A stretch of 64,000 nucleotides of DNA, from assembly GCF_901482695.1 (NCBI RefSeq), contig NZ_LR590484.1:4154001-4218000 (forward strand), given 5' to 3'. Below the pieces are notes generated by a model that was not told where the DNA came from, ran no database searches, and saw only the letters and a program-made list of their open reading frames with translations. Positions 27,203 to 36,234 of this stretch are shown in pieces. The stretch's first letter is position 1. Every line of letters starts with the position of its first letter. The stretch is from Sphingobacterium thalpophilum. GTDB lineage: Bacteria; Bacteroidota; Bacteroidia; Sphingobacteriales; Sphingobacteriaceae. Made by a program: the position numbers and the translations under genes.

Positions 27203-29494
27203 ATGATTGTAAAGGAAGCTGAGTCAGCAGAAAAAAGAAGCAAGAAGAGAGTAAATATAGTTCCCGACCTGGTGGTCGTAGGAGGAGGTTTGTCCGGCGT
27301 TTGTGCAGCGCTTGCGGCTGCGAGACAGGGTTTAAAAGTCACTCTTGTGCAGGATCGGCCTGTTTTGGGCGGAAATGCTTCCAGTGAAGTCCGCTTATGG
27401 ATATTAGGTGCGACCTCGCATATGGGGAATAACAATCGCTGGAGCAGGGAGGGAGGGATAATTGACGAGATATTAGTTGAAAATACATATCGCAACCCTG
27501 AGGGAAATCCTTTGATTCTAGATATGATTTTATTGGAAAAGGTGTATAAGGAGGCCAACATAACGCTCCTACTCAACACGGTCGTTTACGATTTGGAAAA
27601 AAACGGTGTCGATGAGATAGCGGCGGTTGTAGCATTCTGTAGTCAGAATTCCACTGAATATTACCTAAAAGCGCCATTATTTTGTGATGCCTCGGGAGAT
27701 GGTATACTAGGTTTTATGGCTGGTGCAGCTTTCCGCATGGGCGCGGAGTCCACGATGGAGTTTGGTGAACTAATGGCGCCAGATCAAGAATATGGGGAAC
27801 TGTTGGGGCATTCTCTTTATTTTTATAGTAAAGACGTTGGAAAGCCCGTGAAATTTATACCACCAGCATTTGCTTTGGATGTAACCAAAGAGATCCCACG
27901 ATTCAGAAATTTCAATGCCAGAGAATTCGGATGTAAGTTATGGTGGGTAGAGCATGGTGGGCGGATGGATACTGTATATGATAGTGAACAGATCAAATTC
28001 GATCTATGGAAAATTGTGTATGGGGTATGGGATTATATCAAAAACTCAGGCAATTTTCCTGAAGCCGACACAATGACATTGGAATGGGTAGGGACAATAC
28101 CGGGTAAGCGGGAGAGCAGGCGTTTTGAAGGTGATTACATCATGACACAACACGATTTGGTCGAACAGCGGCAGCATGTGGATGCTATTGCGTACGGAGG
28201 CTGGTCCATTGATCTGCATCCTGCAGACGGTGTCTTTGGGGAGAAAAATGGCTGTGATCAATGGCATAGTAAAGGGATTTTTCAGATTCCGTACCGAAGT
28301 ATTTACAGCCGAAATATCAAAAATCTATTTTTGTCTGGACGTATTATCAGTGTCAGTCACGTGGCTTTCGGTGCAACCCGTGTTATGGCAACCAGTGCGT
28401 ATGTAGGGGAGGCTGTGGGGATGGCGGCGGCACTTTGTAAACGTTTCTCATTACGCCCTAGAGAGCTCGGAGCGGGCAAGCACATGAGATGTCTTCAAAA
28501 CGAACTGTTGAAGATTGGGCATTATATTCCGTCTGTCCCGTTGAGGGACGAGACAGACCTTGTACAGGCTGCTAACCTGCGGATTTCTTCTGCTTGGGCA
28601 TTCAGAGGTTTTGCCGCCATTTCGTTAAAATGGAAGCCGTTGGCTATCGCATCCGGTCAGCTGCTACCCGTTCCAGCGGGAAAATGGCCCGTTGTAAAGA
28701 TGCCTGTACGTGCCTCGGAAAATACCCTTTTGACAGTGGAACTCAGGACGTCGGCAAAAGCGGGCAATTTTACGCCCGATGTGTTGTTGGACAGCAAACA
28801 ATGGAAGTTACAAAAGGGGGAGCAAGAACTGGAATTATCTTTTGATATTCGTTTACCCGAACCGGCCTATGTTTTTCTAATTTTTAGGAGCAATGCCGCC
28901 GTGCAGTTGCCTTATACGGAGCAGCGTGTGACAGGCATAGTTGCTGTGCGTAACGGCGAAAACAAAGCCGTTTCCAATTTTGGAAAACAGCTGCCGCCGC
29001 CGGGGAAAGGCGTGGATGAATTTGAGTTTTGGTGTCCGGAACGCCGGCCGCAGGGACAGAACCTTTATTTTACTCTCTCTGAGTCAATAGATATCTTTCA
29101 GCCCGATTATTTGAAGAACGGCGTAGACCGTCCGACCACGGTTACCAACGCCTGGGTGGCGGATCCTGAAGACAGCAGCCCCACTGTCGAGTTGAAATGG
29201 AAGGAGAAGCAGTATATATCGTCAATCGATCTTTTTTTTGATACCGATTTTGACCATCCGATGGAATCCGTACTAATGACCCATCCCGAAACAGTAATGC
29301 CGTTTTGTATCCGCGAGTATCGGATTCTGGATGGAGATCATCAGTTGATTTATGAACAGAAAGCAAATTATCGTAGTCGTGACCAGATCCGATTTAATGT
29401 TCCTATTTTTACTGATTCGTTGACCATACAATTAAATCATCCATCCGCGCATGTGCCCGCTGCATTATTTGCAGTACGTTGCTATGCTCAATAA
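27203..29494 (+). CDS. FAD-dependent oxidoreductase (PF12831-like)
   Basis: A 763-residue protein with no signal peptide, so probably cytoplasmic. The Rossmann FAD motif VVVGGGLSGVCAALAAARQG lies at residues 26-45. It is followed by the family signature RPVLGGNASSEVRLWILGA, and a second nucleotide-binding stretch FCDASGDGILGFMAGA. The C-terminal third (from about 490) is a beta-sandwich-like extension. Such flavoproteins are frequent in Bacteroidota polysaccharide loci, but their substrates are mostly unknown; oxidation of an imported sugar or glycoside is my inference. The symporter gene follows after 9 bases. Confidence 0.85.
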   Translation: MIVKEAESAEKRSKKRVNIVPDLVVVGGGLSGVCAALAAARQGLKVTLVQDRPVLGGNASSEVRLWILGATSHMGNNNRWSREGGIIDEILVENTYRNPEGNPLILDMILLEKVYKEANITLLLNTVVYDLEKNGVDEIAAVVAFCSQNSTEYYLKAPLFCDASGDGILGFMAGAAFRMGAESTMEFGELMAPDQEYGELLGHSLYFYSKDVGKPVKFIPPAFALDVTKEIPRFRNFNAREFGCKLWWVEHGGRMDTVYDSEQIKFDLWKIVYGVWDYIKNSGNFPEADTMTLEWVGTIPGKRESRRFEGDYIMTQHDLVEQRQHVDAIAYGGWSIDLHPADGVFGEKNGCDQWHSKGIFQIPYRSIYSRNIKNLFLSGRIISVSHVAFGATRVMATSAYVGEAVGMAAALCKRFSLRPRELGAGKHMRCLQNELLKIGHYIPSVPLRDETDLVQAANLRISSAWAFRGFAAISLKWKPLAIASGQLLPVPAGKWPVVKMPVRASENTLLTVELRTSAKAGNFTPDVLLDSKQWKLQKGEQELELSFDIRLPEPAYVFLIFRSNAAVQLPYTEQRVTGIVAVRNGENKAVSNFGKQLPPPGKGVDEFEFWCPERRPQGQNLYFTLSESIDIFQPDYLKNGVDRPTTVTNAWVADPEDSSPTVELKWKEKQYISSIDLFFDTDFDHPMESVLMTHPETVMPFCIREYRILDGDHQLIYEQKANYRSRDQIRFNVPIFTDSLTIQLNHPSAHVPAALFAVRCYAQ

Positions 29495-29503
29495 CATTTT
29501 CAT

Positions 29504-31138
29504 ATGAGCAATCTTGATTATGCCGTAATGGCTATTTTTGCACTGTTAATCTTAGGCATTGGTCTTCTTTTCACTGCTGGCAGTAAAAATACGTCCGCTT
29601 ATTTCGAAGCGGGTGGTAAAACGCCCTGGTGGATCAATGGACTTTCTTTGTTTATCAGTTATTTCTCTGCCGGCACCTTTGTGGTCTGGGGATCCATTGC
29701 CTATCAATCGGGCTTTGTCGCCAACGGGATTCAATTAACGATGACCCTTGGCGGCCTAATCATTGCTATTTTTATTGCACATCGATGGAAACGTACTGGC
29801 GCTCTGACTGCAGCTGAGTATATTGGTGTTCGTTTTGGTGTGAAAACGCAGCAGTTCTATACAGTACTTACTTTATTATACAGCCTTTTTTCTATTGCTG
29901 CGGTATTGTATCCTGTAGGCAAAATGATTAATGTCGCTTCGGGGCTATCCATTGAGCTGAGTGTACTTGCCATAGGAGGTATCATTGTACTGTATACCGC
30001 TGCCGGAGGTTTATGGGCTGTGCTGGTTACAGATGTGGTCCAATTTGTTGTGCTTTCAGCAGCGGTGATGATTGTTATTCCTCTGGCGCTGGAAGATGTC
30101 GGTGGATTGGCGAGTTTTGTCGACCATGCGCCCGACAATTTTTTTACCTTTTTCAATAGCGAATACACTTTTGGATTTTTTCTAGCCTTTTTACTGTATC
30201 AGACGGTCTATATTGGTGGCAACTGGTCATATGTCCAGCGGTATACAAGTGTATCAAGTGAGCGGAATGCCCGCAAGGTCGCCTATTTATTTGCAGGTTT
30301 GTATCTTATATGTCCATTTGTCTGGATGCTGCCTCCGATGATCTATCGGGTTATCAATCCAGCGCTTGAAGGTGTAGCGTCGGAGGGTGCATACATGATG
30401 ATGGCTCAGCGTGTATTGCCTGCAGGTCTTATTGGGCTTGTATTGTCGGGTATGGTATCCGCCACAGCGAGTAAAGCCAATACGACACTCAATGTTGCAG
30501 CGGTAGTGTTTGCCAACGACGTTTATAAGAAAATTTTCTTTCCTAAAGTCTCGGAGCAAACATTGATCTGGGTAGCCCGTGTCTTTACGGCGTTGTTTGG
30601 TATATTGACCATGGTACTTGCCATCCTGATCCCTTATGTTGGGGGCATCGTGGAGATGGTTTTGAGCACAGCAGCCATAGCCGGTGGATCGTTGTTTGCT
30701 CCATTGATCTGGTCACTCTTTTCCGAACGACAGACCGCGCGCTCACTTGTTGTGGCGTCGCTACTGAGCTTAGCGGTTAGTCTGTTTATGAAGATCGGAG
30801 CACCTTATGTATTGAATATCAAATTGGATCGGTTTTGGGAAACTGCCCTTGGTGTCGGGCTACCACTGTTAGTATTGGCTTGGTTTGAATGCGCGAATAA
30901 ACGACAATCTTATCCGTCGTTTGAGCAGACGGGGGCACAGGATGAGTACAAAAACAAGGAGGCCGATCGTCAAAACGTATTTGGAATCAAGGTGATTGGT
31001 TTGTCGATTGCGATAGTAGGTTCGGGTGTGGTCCTATTGGGTATTATCGCGTCGAAGGGCATCACCGCTGTAATTGTAGGGGCTGTTATTCTCTTGGTCG
31101 GGTTGGCCATATGGCGAGCAGCATACCGATACCCGTAA
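29504..31138 (+). CDS. Sodium:solute symporter (SSS family)
   Basis: A 544-residue inner-membrane transporter with about 13-14 hydrophobic segments. Family sequence includes YFEAGGKTPWWINGLSLFIS, YTAAGGLWAVLVTDVVQF and SGMVSATASKANTTLNV. SSS proteins bring sugars, uronates or related solutes in with Na+. As the last gene of the locus it most likely imports the mono- or disaccharide released by the secreted enzymes upstream, feeding the cytoplasmic FAD oxidoreductase. A strong terminator follows. Confidence 0.93.
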   Translation: MSNLDYAVMAIFALLILGIGLLFTAGSKNTSAYFEAGGKTPWWINGLSLFISYFSAGTFVVWGSIAYQSGFVANGIQLTMTLGGLIIAIFIAHRWKRTGALTAAEYIGVRFGVKTQQFYTVLTLLYSLFSIAAVLYPVGKMINVASGLSIELSVLAIGGIIVLYTAAGGLWAVLVTDVVQFVVLSAAVMIVIPLALEDVGGLASFVDHAPDNFFTFFNSEYTFGFFLAFLLYQTVYIGGNWSYVQRYTSVSSERNARKVAYLFAGLYLICPFVWMLPPMIYRVINPALEGVASEGAYMMMAQRVLPAGLIGLVLSGMVSATASKANTTLNVAAVVFANDVYKKIFFPKVSEQTLIWVARVFTALFGILTMVLAILIPYVGGIVEMVLSTAAIAGGSLFAPLIWSLFSERQTARSLVVASLLSLAVSLFMKIGAPYVLNIKLDRFWETALGVGLPLLVLAWFECANKRQSYPSFEQTGAQDEYKNKEADRQNVFGIKVIGLSIAIVGSGVVLLGIIASKGITAVIVGAVILLVGLAIWRAAYRYP

Positions 31139-31216
31139 GATCTGCCGCGGCTACAAAACTATTTACAGGTAACCATTGTTCTATTGAAGACTTTTCAAAA
31201 ATAGGTTAATAACGAA

Positions 31217-31257
31217 AGAGCACGCAGTGTTCCCCTCACTAGCGTGCTCTTTTTTTT
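31217..31257 (+). terminator. Intrinsic terminator after the symporter gene
   Basis: Stem AGAGCACGC (31217-31225) / GCGTGCTCT (31242-31250), with an inner AGTG/CACT extension separated by one bulged A, followed by seven Ts directly after the stem's final T. It cleanly separates the sugar locus from the biosynthetic operon. Confidence 0.92.
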
Positions 31258-31357
31258 GATAATCTTATTTGTGATAAGAGGGTCAGCCATCTTATTGGAG
31301 GATTGTAATTCAAGAAATTGGCTTTTTGAAGGTTGTCTTAAGAGTAAAATAGGCTGT

Positions 31358-32491
31358 ATGGAAAAAGATCCAGATGTGATTATTATCGGTGGCGGTCCTG
31401 CCGGGCTTACAGGTGCCATACATTTGTCCAGAAAAGGGTTGACAGTGACTGTAATTGAAAAATACGCTTATCCCCGACATAAGGTTTGCGGCGAATACTT
31501 GTCCAATGAGGTTTTACCTTATTTACGCTCGCTAAGGGTAGATGTCAACACCTTGAAGCCTAGCCAAATTGAGCGACTTAAATTCACAACACAAGTTGGG
31601 CGGGAGGGTATTATTAAACTTCCCTTGGGTGGGATCGGACTGAGCCGCTACTGTCTGGATGACTTTTTATATCAGAATGCTATTGCAAATGGATGTATTG
31701 TAAACACGGGTACAGTATCGGAAATTTCTTTCGAAGGTGATGAATTCACCGTTACCTGTCGTGACAAAGTGCTTAAATCTAAAATCGTCCTTGGCGCTTA
31801 CGGCAAACGTGGCCATATAGACCAAGCGTTGTCGCGCAATTTCATACAAAAGATGTCGGGATGGATAGCTGTCAAAGCCCATTATACAGGGTGCTTCCCA
31901 GATGATCTCATTGCCTTACATTATTTTGAGGGTGGGTATTGTGGTATTTCAAAAACCGAACAAGACACTATCAACGTATGCTATTTGGCAGATATCAAGA
32001 CTTTTAAGAGATATAAAAATATCGCGGAGCATCAAAAGTATGTCTTAGCTGAAAACAATCAGCTGAAATATTTCTTCGAGCATAGCAGCATGCTTTATGA
32101 TAGACCACTTACGATAAGCCAGATTTCGTTTGAGAAAAAGACCACTGTAGAAAAGCATATGCTAATGATAGGTGATACTGCTGGACTGATTCACCCATTC
32201 TGTGGCAATGGAATGACTATGGCCATACAAAGTGCCAAGCTTGCTTCGGAACTTATCGTCGATTATTACGATGGCAAAATAACTTCTCGTCAACAACTGG
32301 AAAACGCATATATCAGGCAATGGAAACGAAATTTTGGACGACGTCTATTTTTCGGTAGAGTCTTAGCAAAAGTGCTCCAATACGAAATTGGCAGAACCGT
32401 TCTTATCCACATGTCAACTCTTTTTCCAGCCGTACTGAGTTGGATCATCAAACAAACTCATGGAACCACAAAGACAATAAAATGGGCATAA
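31358..32491 (+). CDS. FAD-dependent oxidoreductase, geranylgeranyl-reductase/aromatic monooxygenase-like
   Basis: 377 residues from ATG 31358; the open frame extends to 31244 but that part overlaps the terminator region and carries no domain. VIIIGGGPAGLTGAIHLSRKG binds FAD, YPRHKVCGEYLSNE matches the family's second block, and MLMIGDTAGLIHPFCGNGM is the conserved GD motif. Members reduce prenyl chains, halogenate, or hydroxylate aromatic rings. Here it is first gene of an operon with a methyltransferase and a type III PKS, analogous to the Streptomyces srsABC phenolic-lipid set, where a flavin monooxygenase hydroxylates the resorcinol ring. That role is inferred. It overlaps the next gene by 10 bases. 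Confidence 0.88.
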   Translation: MEKDPDVIIIGGGPAGLTGAIHLSRKGLTVTVIEKYAYPRHKVCGEYLSNEVLPYLRSLRVDVNTLKPSQIERLKFTTQVGREGIIKLPLGGIGLSRYCLDDFLYQNAIANGCIVNTGTVSEISFEGDEFTVTCRDKVLKSKIVLGAYGKRGHIDQALSRNFIQKMSGWIAVKAHYTGCFPDDLIALHYFEGGYCGISKTEQDTINVCYLADIKTFKRYKNIAEHQKYVLAENNQLKYFFEHSSMLYDRPLTISQISFEKKTTVEKHMLMIGDTAGLIHPFCGNGMTMAIQSAKLASELIVDYYDGKITSRQQLENAYIRQWKRNFGRRLFFGRVLAKVLQYEIGRTVLIHMSTLFPAVLSWIIKQTHGTTKTIKWA

Positions 32492-33195
32492 ATACCAAAT
32501 ATAGGACAGCGCAAACCGAAATTATGGACGATTTTTCGCTTGAGGGAACAGAGCTTCGTACCACATTGGATCAACTGTCCTTGATCAATCGTTTTCTTGG
32601 CGGTAATAGTACCACGTTAAACGGTGTCAAGAAATTGCTTGCTAAAACTGGTACAGTCCAGACAATTATGGTTATTGATATAGGTTGTGGTAATGGCGAT
32701 ATGCTGCGTATACTAAGCGATTACGGTTTTCAAAATAATATCGATTTTAAAATGGTCGGCATAGATGCTAATTCATTTACTATAGATTATGCTCGGAAAC
32801 TATCTGGAGATTATCCAAATATTTCATATCGGTGTGCCGACGTATTTGAAGAGAATTTTGAAGCCGCTTCTTTTGATATCGTGTTATGCACCTTGACACT
32901 ACACCATTTTAATGATGAAAAAATAGTTCACTTCATGCGCGTTCTGAGCAGACTTGCCCGTGTGGGAGTCGTCATCAATGATCTTCAACGCAGCAAAATT
33001 GCCTATAGGCTATTTCAAACTATTTGCTTTCTTTTTAAGTTAAATAAGATGACAAAAGATGATGGGCTAATATCCATATTGCGAGGATTTAAGAAATGCG
33101 AGCTGGAACGATTAGCTAAACAGTTGCATTTGAAAAATTATAGTCTCCACTGGAAATGGGCGTTCCGTTACCAATGGATAATTTCCAATATATGA
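32482..33195 (+). CDS. SAM-dependent methyltransferase (class I)
   Basis: 237 residues from ATG 32482; the frame from 32440 would overlap the upstream gene further. Motif I VIDIGCGNGDMLR is at about residues 65-77, an acidic VGIDAN follows, and CTLTLHHFND is motif IV-like. It is a Rossmann O-, C- or N-methyltransferase; the fold does not reveal which. Overlaps at both ends (10 bases upstream, ATGA with the PKS gene downstream) tie it to the biosynthetic operon, so methylation of the polyketide ring or side chain is the likely job. Confidence 0.87.
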   Translation: MGINTKYRTAQTEIMDDFSLEGTELRTTLDQLSLINRFLGGNSTTLNGVKKLLAKTGTVQTIMVIDIGCGNGDMLRILSDYGFQNNIDFKMVGIDANSFTIDYARKLSGDYPNISYRCADVFEENFEAASFDIVLCTLTLHHFNDEKIVHFMRVLSRLARVGVVINDLQRSKIAYRLFQTICFLFKLNKMTKDDGLISILRGFKKCELERLAKQLHLKNYSLHWKWAFRYQWIISNI

Positions 33196-34244
33196 ACGTT
33201 AAGATAACAAGTATCGCCAAGCAATTGCCTAAGTATTCTTGTACAACAGCTGAGATCCTACCGCTAATGGAAGCGTGGCTCGATGGCCAGGAAGCGCGCT
33301 TTGTCAATAAGGTGAAAAAACTATTTGAAGGCTCAGCTGTGGATCGACGATATGCGATCATGGGTCCTATTGAAGTGTTTACGGCGACATCTTTTGAAGA
33401 AAAGAATGATATTTATTGTCGGGAAGCCATTATTTTGGGCGAAGCTTTACTCCAAAAAGCACTTGACAAAGCCGGTTGGGAGCCACGGTTGTTGGATTAT
33501 ATTATCACCGTCAGCTGCACCGGCATTATGATACCTTCTTTGGATGCTCATCTCATCAATAGAATGAAACTCCGGCAGGATATCGTTAGGCTGCCGGTTA
33601 CCGAAATGGGGTGTGTTGCCGGGGTTTCAGGTATTATCTATGCCAAAAGTTTTTTACAGGCCAATCCTGGAAAGCGCGCCGCAGTCATTGCTGTGGAGGC
33701 ACCTTCAGCGACATTTCAATTGGCCGATTTTTCGATGTCCAACATGGTTAGTGCGGCCATCTTTGGGGATGGGGCAGCTTGTTGTCTACTCTCGTCTGAT
33801 GAGACGGATTCAGGACCTGTGATATTGGACGAGCAGATGTATCATTTTTACGATGCTCACGATATCATGGGTTTTAGGCTGACCAACACGGGCATGCAGA
33901 TGATACTGGATGAGGAAGTGCCGAATGTAATCGCGTCACATTTTAAAGCGGTCATCGACCCTTTTCTCGAAAAGAATAATCTGGGAATTAAAGACATTGA
34001 TTATCTTATCTTCCATCCCGGAGGTAAAAAAATAGTGGCGACAATCGAGCATATTTTCAAAGGATTGGAGAAGGATATTGCCGATACGAAAGCCATACTT
34101 TCGCAGTACGGTAATATGTCCAGTGCCACTGTGCTGTATGTTCTTGAACGTATTATGGAGCGTAAACCCTGTACCGGTGAGTTGGGGTTAATGCTGAGTT
34201 TTGGTCCTGGGTTTACGGCGCAGCGCGTTTTATTGAGGTGGTAA
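33192..34244 (+). CDS. Type III polyketide synthase (chalcone/stilbene synthase superfamily)
   Basis: 350 residues from ATG 33192, coupled to the methyltransferase by an ATGA overlap. The catalytic triad is complete: Cys141 in TEMGCVAGVSG, His275 in LIFHPGGKK and Asn308 in QYGNMSSATV; the GFGPG-like loop is SFGPGFTAQ near the C-terminus. Type III enzymes extend an acyl starter with malonyl-CoA and cyclise the chain to pyrones, resorcinols or phloroglucinols. Bacterial homologues next to methyltransferase and flavoenzyme genes make phenolic lipids or alkylpyrones. The neighbouring ACP, ketosynthase and dehydratase suggest an ACP-borne acyl starter. Confidence 0.94.
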   Translation: MNVKITSIAKQLPKYSCTTAEILPLMEAWLDGQEARFVNKVKKLFEGSAVDRRYAIMGPIEVFTATSFEEKNDIYCREAIILGEALLQKALDKAGWEPRLLDYIITVSCTGIMIPSLDAHLINRMKLRQDIVRLPVTEMGCVAGVSGIIYAKSFLQANPGKRAAVIAVEAPSATFQLADFSMSNMVSAAIFGDGAACCLLSSDETDSGPVILDEQMYHFYDAHDIMGFRLTNTGMQMILDEEVPNVIASHFKAVIDPFLEKNNLGIKDIDYLIFHPGGKKIVATIEHIFKGLEKDIADTKAILSQYGNMSSATVLYVLERIMERKPCTGELGLMLSFGPGFTAQRVLLRW

Positions 34245-34264
34245 ATTTTATAAATAAGGGAGTG

Positions 34265-34702
34265 ATGGAATTGAATGATATTATTGCACAGTTGCCACAT
34301 ACCAAGCCGTTTTTGTTTGTGGACGAACTGGTTGATGTAGACGATAACCGAATTGTGGGTACGTATACTTTCGACGAAAATCTCGACTTTTACCGTGGGC
34401 ATTTTCAGGATAAGCCAGTCACACCTGGCGTAATTCTGACTGAGACGATGGCGCAAATCGGGCTGGCCTGCTTTGGCGCTTATTTAAGCCAAGACGGTCA
34501 GCAGAATGCCTACACCATGGCTTTAACATCAATTGAAGTACAATTCCTAACGCCAGTGTATCCCAAAGAGAAAGTTACCGTTATTGCAGACAAGCTTTAT
34601 TTTCGGTTCGGTAAACTGAAGTGTGCTGTCAGCATGCGAAATGAAATGGGGCAGGAAGTTTGCAAAGGTATATTGTCAGGCATGATAATACAAGAGGGAT
34701 GA
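34265..34702 (+). CDS. 3-hydroxyacyl-ACP dehydratase, FabZ-like (hotdog fold)
   Basis: 145 residues from ATG 34265, which has AAGGGAG just upstream; a GTG at 34238 in the same frame would overlap the PKS stop and is less likely. Sequence LPHTKPFLFVDELVDVDD then GHFQDKPVTPGVILTETMAQ is the FabZ signature, with His46 and Glu60 as the catalytic pair. It removes water from 3-hydroxyacyl-ACP to give a trans-2-enoyl chain. Being separate from the housekeeping fatty-acid genes and coupled to a ketosynthase by ATGA overlap, it is probably dedicated to making the starter chain. Confidence 0.9.
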   Translation: MELNDIIAQLPHTKPFLFVDELVDVDDNRIVGTYTFDENLDFYRGHFQDKPVTPGVILTETMAQIGLACFGAYLSQDGQQNAYTMALTSIEVQFLTPVYPKEKVTVIADKLYFRFGKLKCAVSMRNEMGQEVCKGILSGMIIQEG

Positions 34703-35964
34703 AAAGAGTTGTGATCACGGGACTCGGGGTAGTGGCGCCGAATGGAGTAGGCGTACCTGCGTTTAGGGAAGCAATAAAAAATGGAGTCTCGGGCATTCGT
34801 CATGATATTCGGCTACAAGAGTTGCAGTTTTCTTGTCAGATTGCTGGGATGCCAACGATAACGGAAGATATTAAGAGGCAGTATTTTACCGAGCTCGAGC
34901 TCAGAGCCTTTAGTAGCACTGGTATATTGTATGGCGTCATCGCTGGCATGGAAGCCTGGGCGGACGCAGGTCTGTCACTAGCTATGCCCATTGATCCCGA
35001 CTGGGACAGCGGGACTGTTTTTGGTTCCGGTACTTCGGGAGTAGATAAGTTTCGTGAGAGCATTTACAAAATCGACGAGTTGCAGGTCCGCAGGCTTGGC
35101 AGTACGGTAGTGGCTCAAACCATGAATAGTGGGGTCAGTGCGTACCTGGGCGGCAAACTGGCGCTGGGAAATCAGGTTACCAGCAACTCCTCTGCCTGTG
35201 CGACGGGGACAGAGGCTATTCTAATGGCTTATGACCGTATACGCCATGGAAATGCAAAACGTATGGTAGCGGGCAGCGCCGGAGATAGCGGTCCATATAT
35301 CTGGGCGGGCTTCGACGCCCTGCGTGTATGTAGTTCCCGTTACAATAGTGAACCATGGGCCGGTTCTCGTCCCATGAGCGCCAACGCTTGTGGATTTGTC
35401 CCCGGTAGCGGTGCTGGCGCACTGGTGTTGGAAGAACTGGAAAGTGCTCTGCACCGGGGGGCGACCATATATGCGGAATTGCTAGGCGGACAGATCAATT
35501 CGGGAGGACAGTGTGGAGATGGAAGCATGACCGCTCCTAATAGTGCTGCCGTGCAGCGATGTATAACCGACGCCCTTCAAAGTGCAGGTATTTCTGCGGC
35601 CGAGGTTGATGCTATCAATGGACACCTTACGGCGACGACAAAAGACGCTGTGGAAATCGACAACTGGGCCAAAGCTCTTGGACGTAATAAAAGTGATTTC
35701 CCATATATCAACTCCCTAAAGGGTATGACGGGACATTGTCTTGGTGCAGCTGGGAGCATTGAAAGTGTCGCGTCGGTATTACAGCTCCACGAAGGATTTC
35801 TTTTCGGCAACTGCAATTGCGAAGATTTACATCCGGAAATCGCTGCGATCGTCGATCCGTTAAAAATACCCTTAACAACACTCGCTCATAAAGCGAATAT
35901 CATTGCTAAGGCCAGTTTCGGTTTTGGAGATGTGAACGCCTGTGTAATTTTTAAAAAATTTTGA
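34699..35964 (+). CDS. Beta-ketoacyl-ACP synthase (KAS I/II family)
   Basis: 421 residues from ATG 34699. Thiolase fold with nucleophile Cys167 in NSSACATGTEA, His309 in AINGHLTATTKD and His346 in KGMTGHCLGAAGS, so the Cys-His-His triad is intact. It condenses malonyl-ACP with an acyl chain. The NGHLTAT block differs from the common AHGTST of FabF/FabB. It overlaps the FabZ-like gene (ATGA) and is followed 12 bases later by a carrier protein gene, so it probably elongates chains on that carrier for the type III PKS. Confidence 0.92.
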   Translation: MKRVVITGLGVVAPNGVGVPAFREAIKNGVSGIRHDIRLQELQFSCQIAGMPTITEDIKRQYFTELELRAFSSTGILYGVIAGMEAWADAGLSLAMPIDPDWDSGTVFGSGTSGVDKFRESIYKIDELQVRRLGSTVVAQTMNSGVSAYLGGKLALGNQVTSNSSACATGTEAILMAYDRIRHGNAKRMVAGSAGDSGPYIWAGFDALRVCSSRYNSEPWAGSRPMSANACGFVPGSGAGALVLEELESALHRGATIYAELLGGQINSGGQCGDGSMTAPNSAAVQRCITDALQSAGISAAEVDAINGHLTATTKDAVEIDNWAKALGRNKSDFPYINSLKGMTGHCLGAAGSIESVASVLQLHEGFLFGNCNCEDLHPEIAAIVDPLKIPLTTLAHKANIIAKASFGFGDVNACVIFKKF

Positions 35965-35976
35965 TCAGCACGAGTT

Positions 35977-36234
35977 ATGAACAGAAAAGAATTAATTGAT
36001 GCATTGCGGTATATCATAGAGCCTTATGCGGTTAATGATGAAGCGTTTAGCAATCTGAATGAAGATACCGATTTTATTCATGATCTTCAGATTAATTCGG
36101 CCAACCTAGTCGATGTCGTATTGGATATAGAGGAAAAGTTTGACGTGGTCATCGACAATCCTGATATGGAGCGCATGCTTAACGTAAGAGCTGCTATTGA
36201 TATCATACAGAGCAAGCTTCAGAAGAAAAAATGA
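35977..36234 (+). CDS. Acyl carrier protein
   Basis: An 85-residue acidic four-helix carrier protein. The phosphopantetheine attachment site is Ser41 in DLQINSANLVD, a variant of the usual DSLD/DLGINSLD, and it is followed by the acidic helix VLDIEEKFDV. It is a dedicated, non-housekeeping ACP that would carry the growing chain for the adjacent ketosynthase and dehydratase. The stop overlaps the start of the PPTase gene by four bases (ATGA). Confidence 0.92.
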   Translation: MNRKELIDALRYIIEPYAVNDEAFSNLNEDTDFIHDLQINSANLVDVVLDIEEKFDVVIDNPDMERMLNVRAAIDIIQSKLQKKK

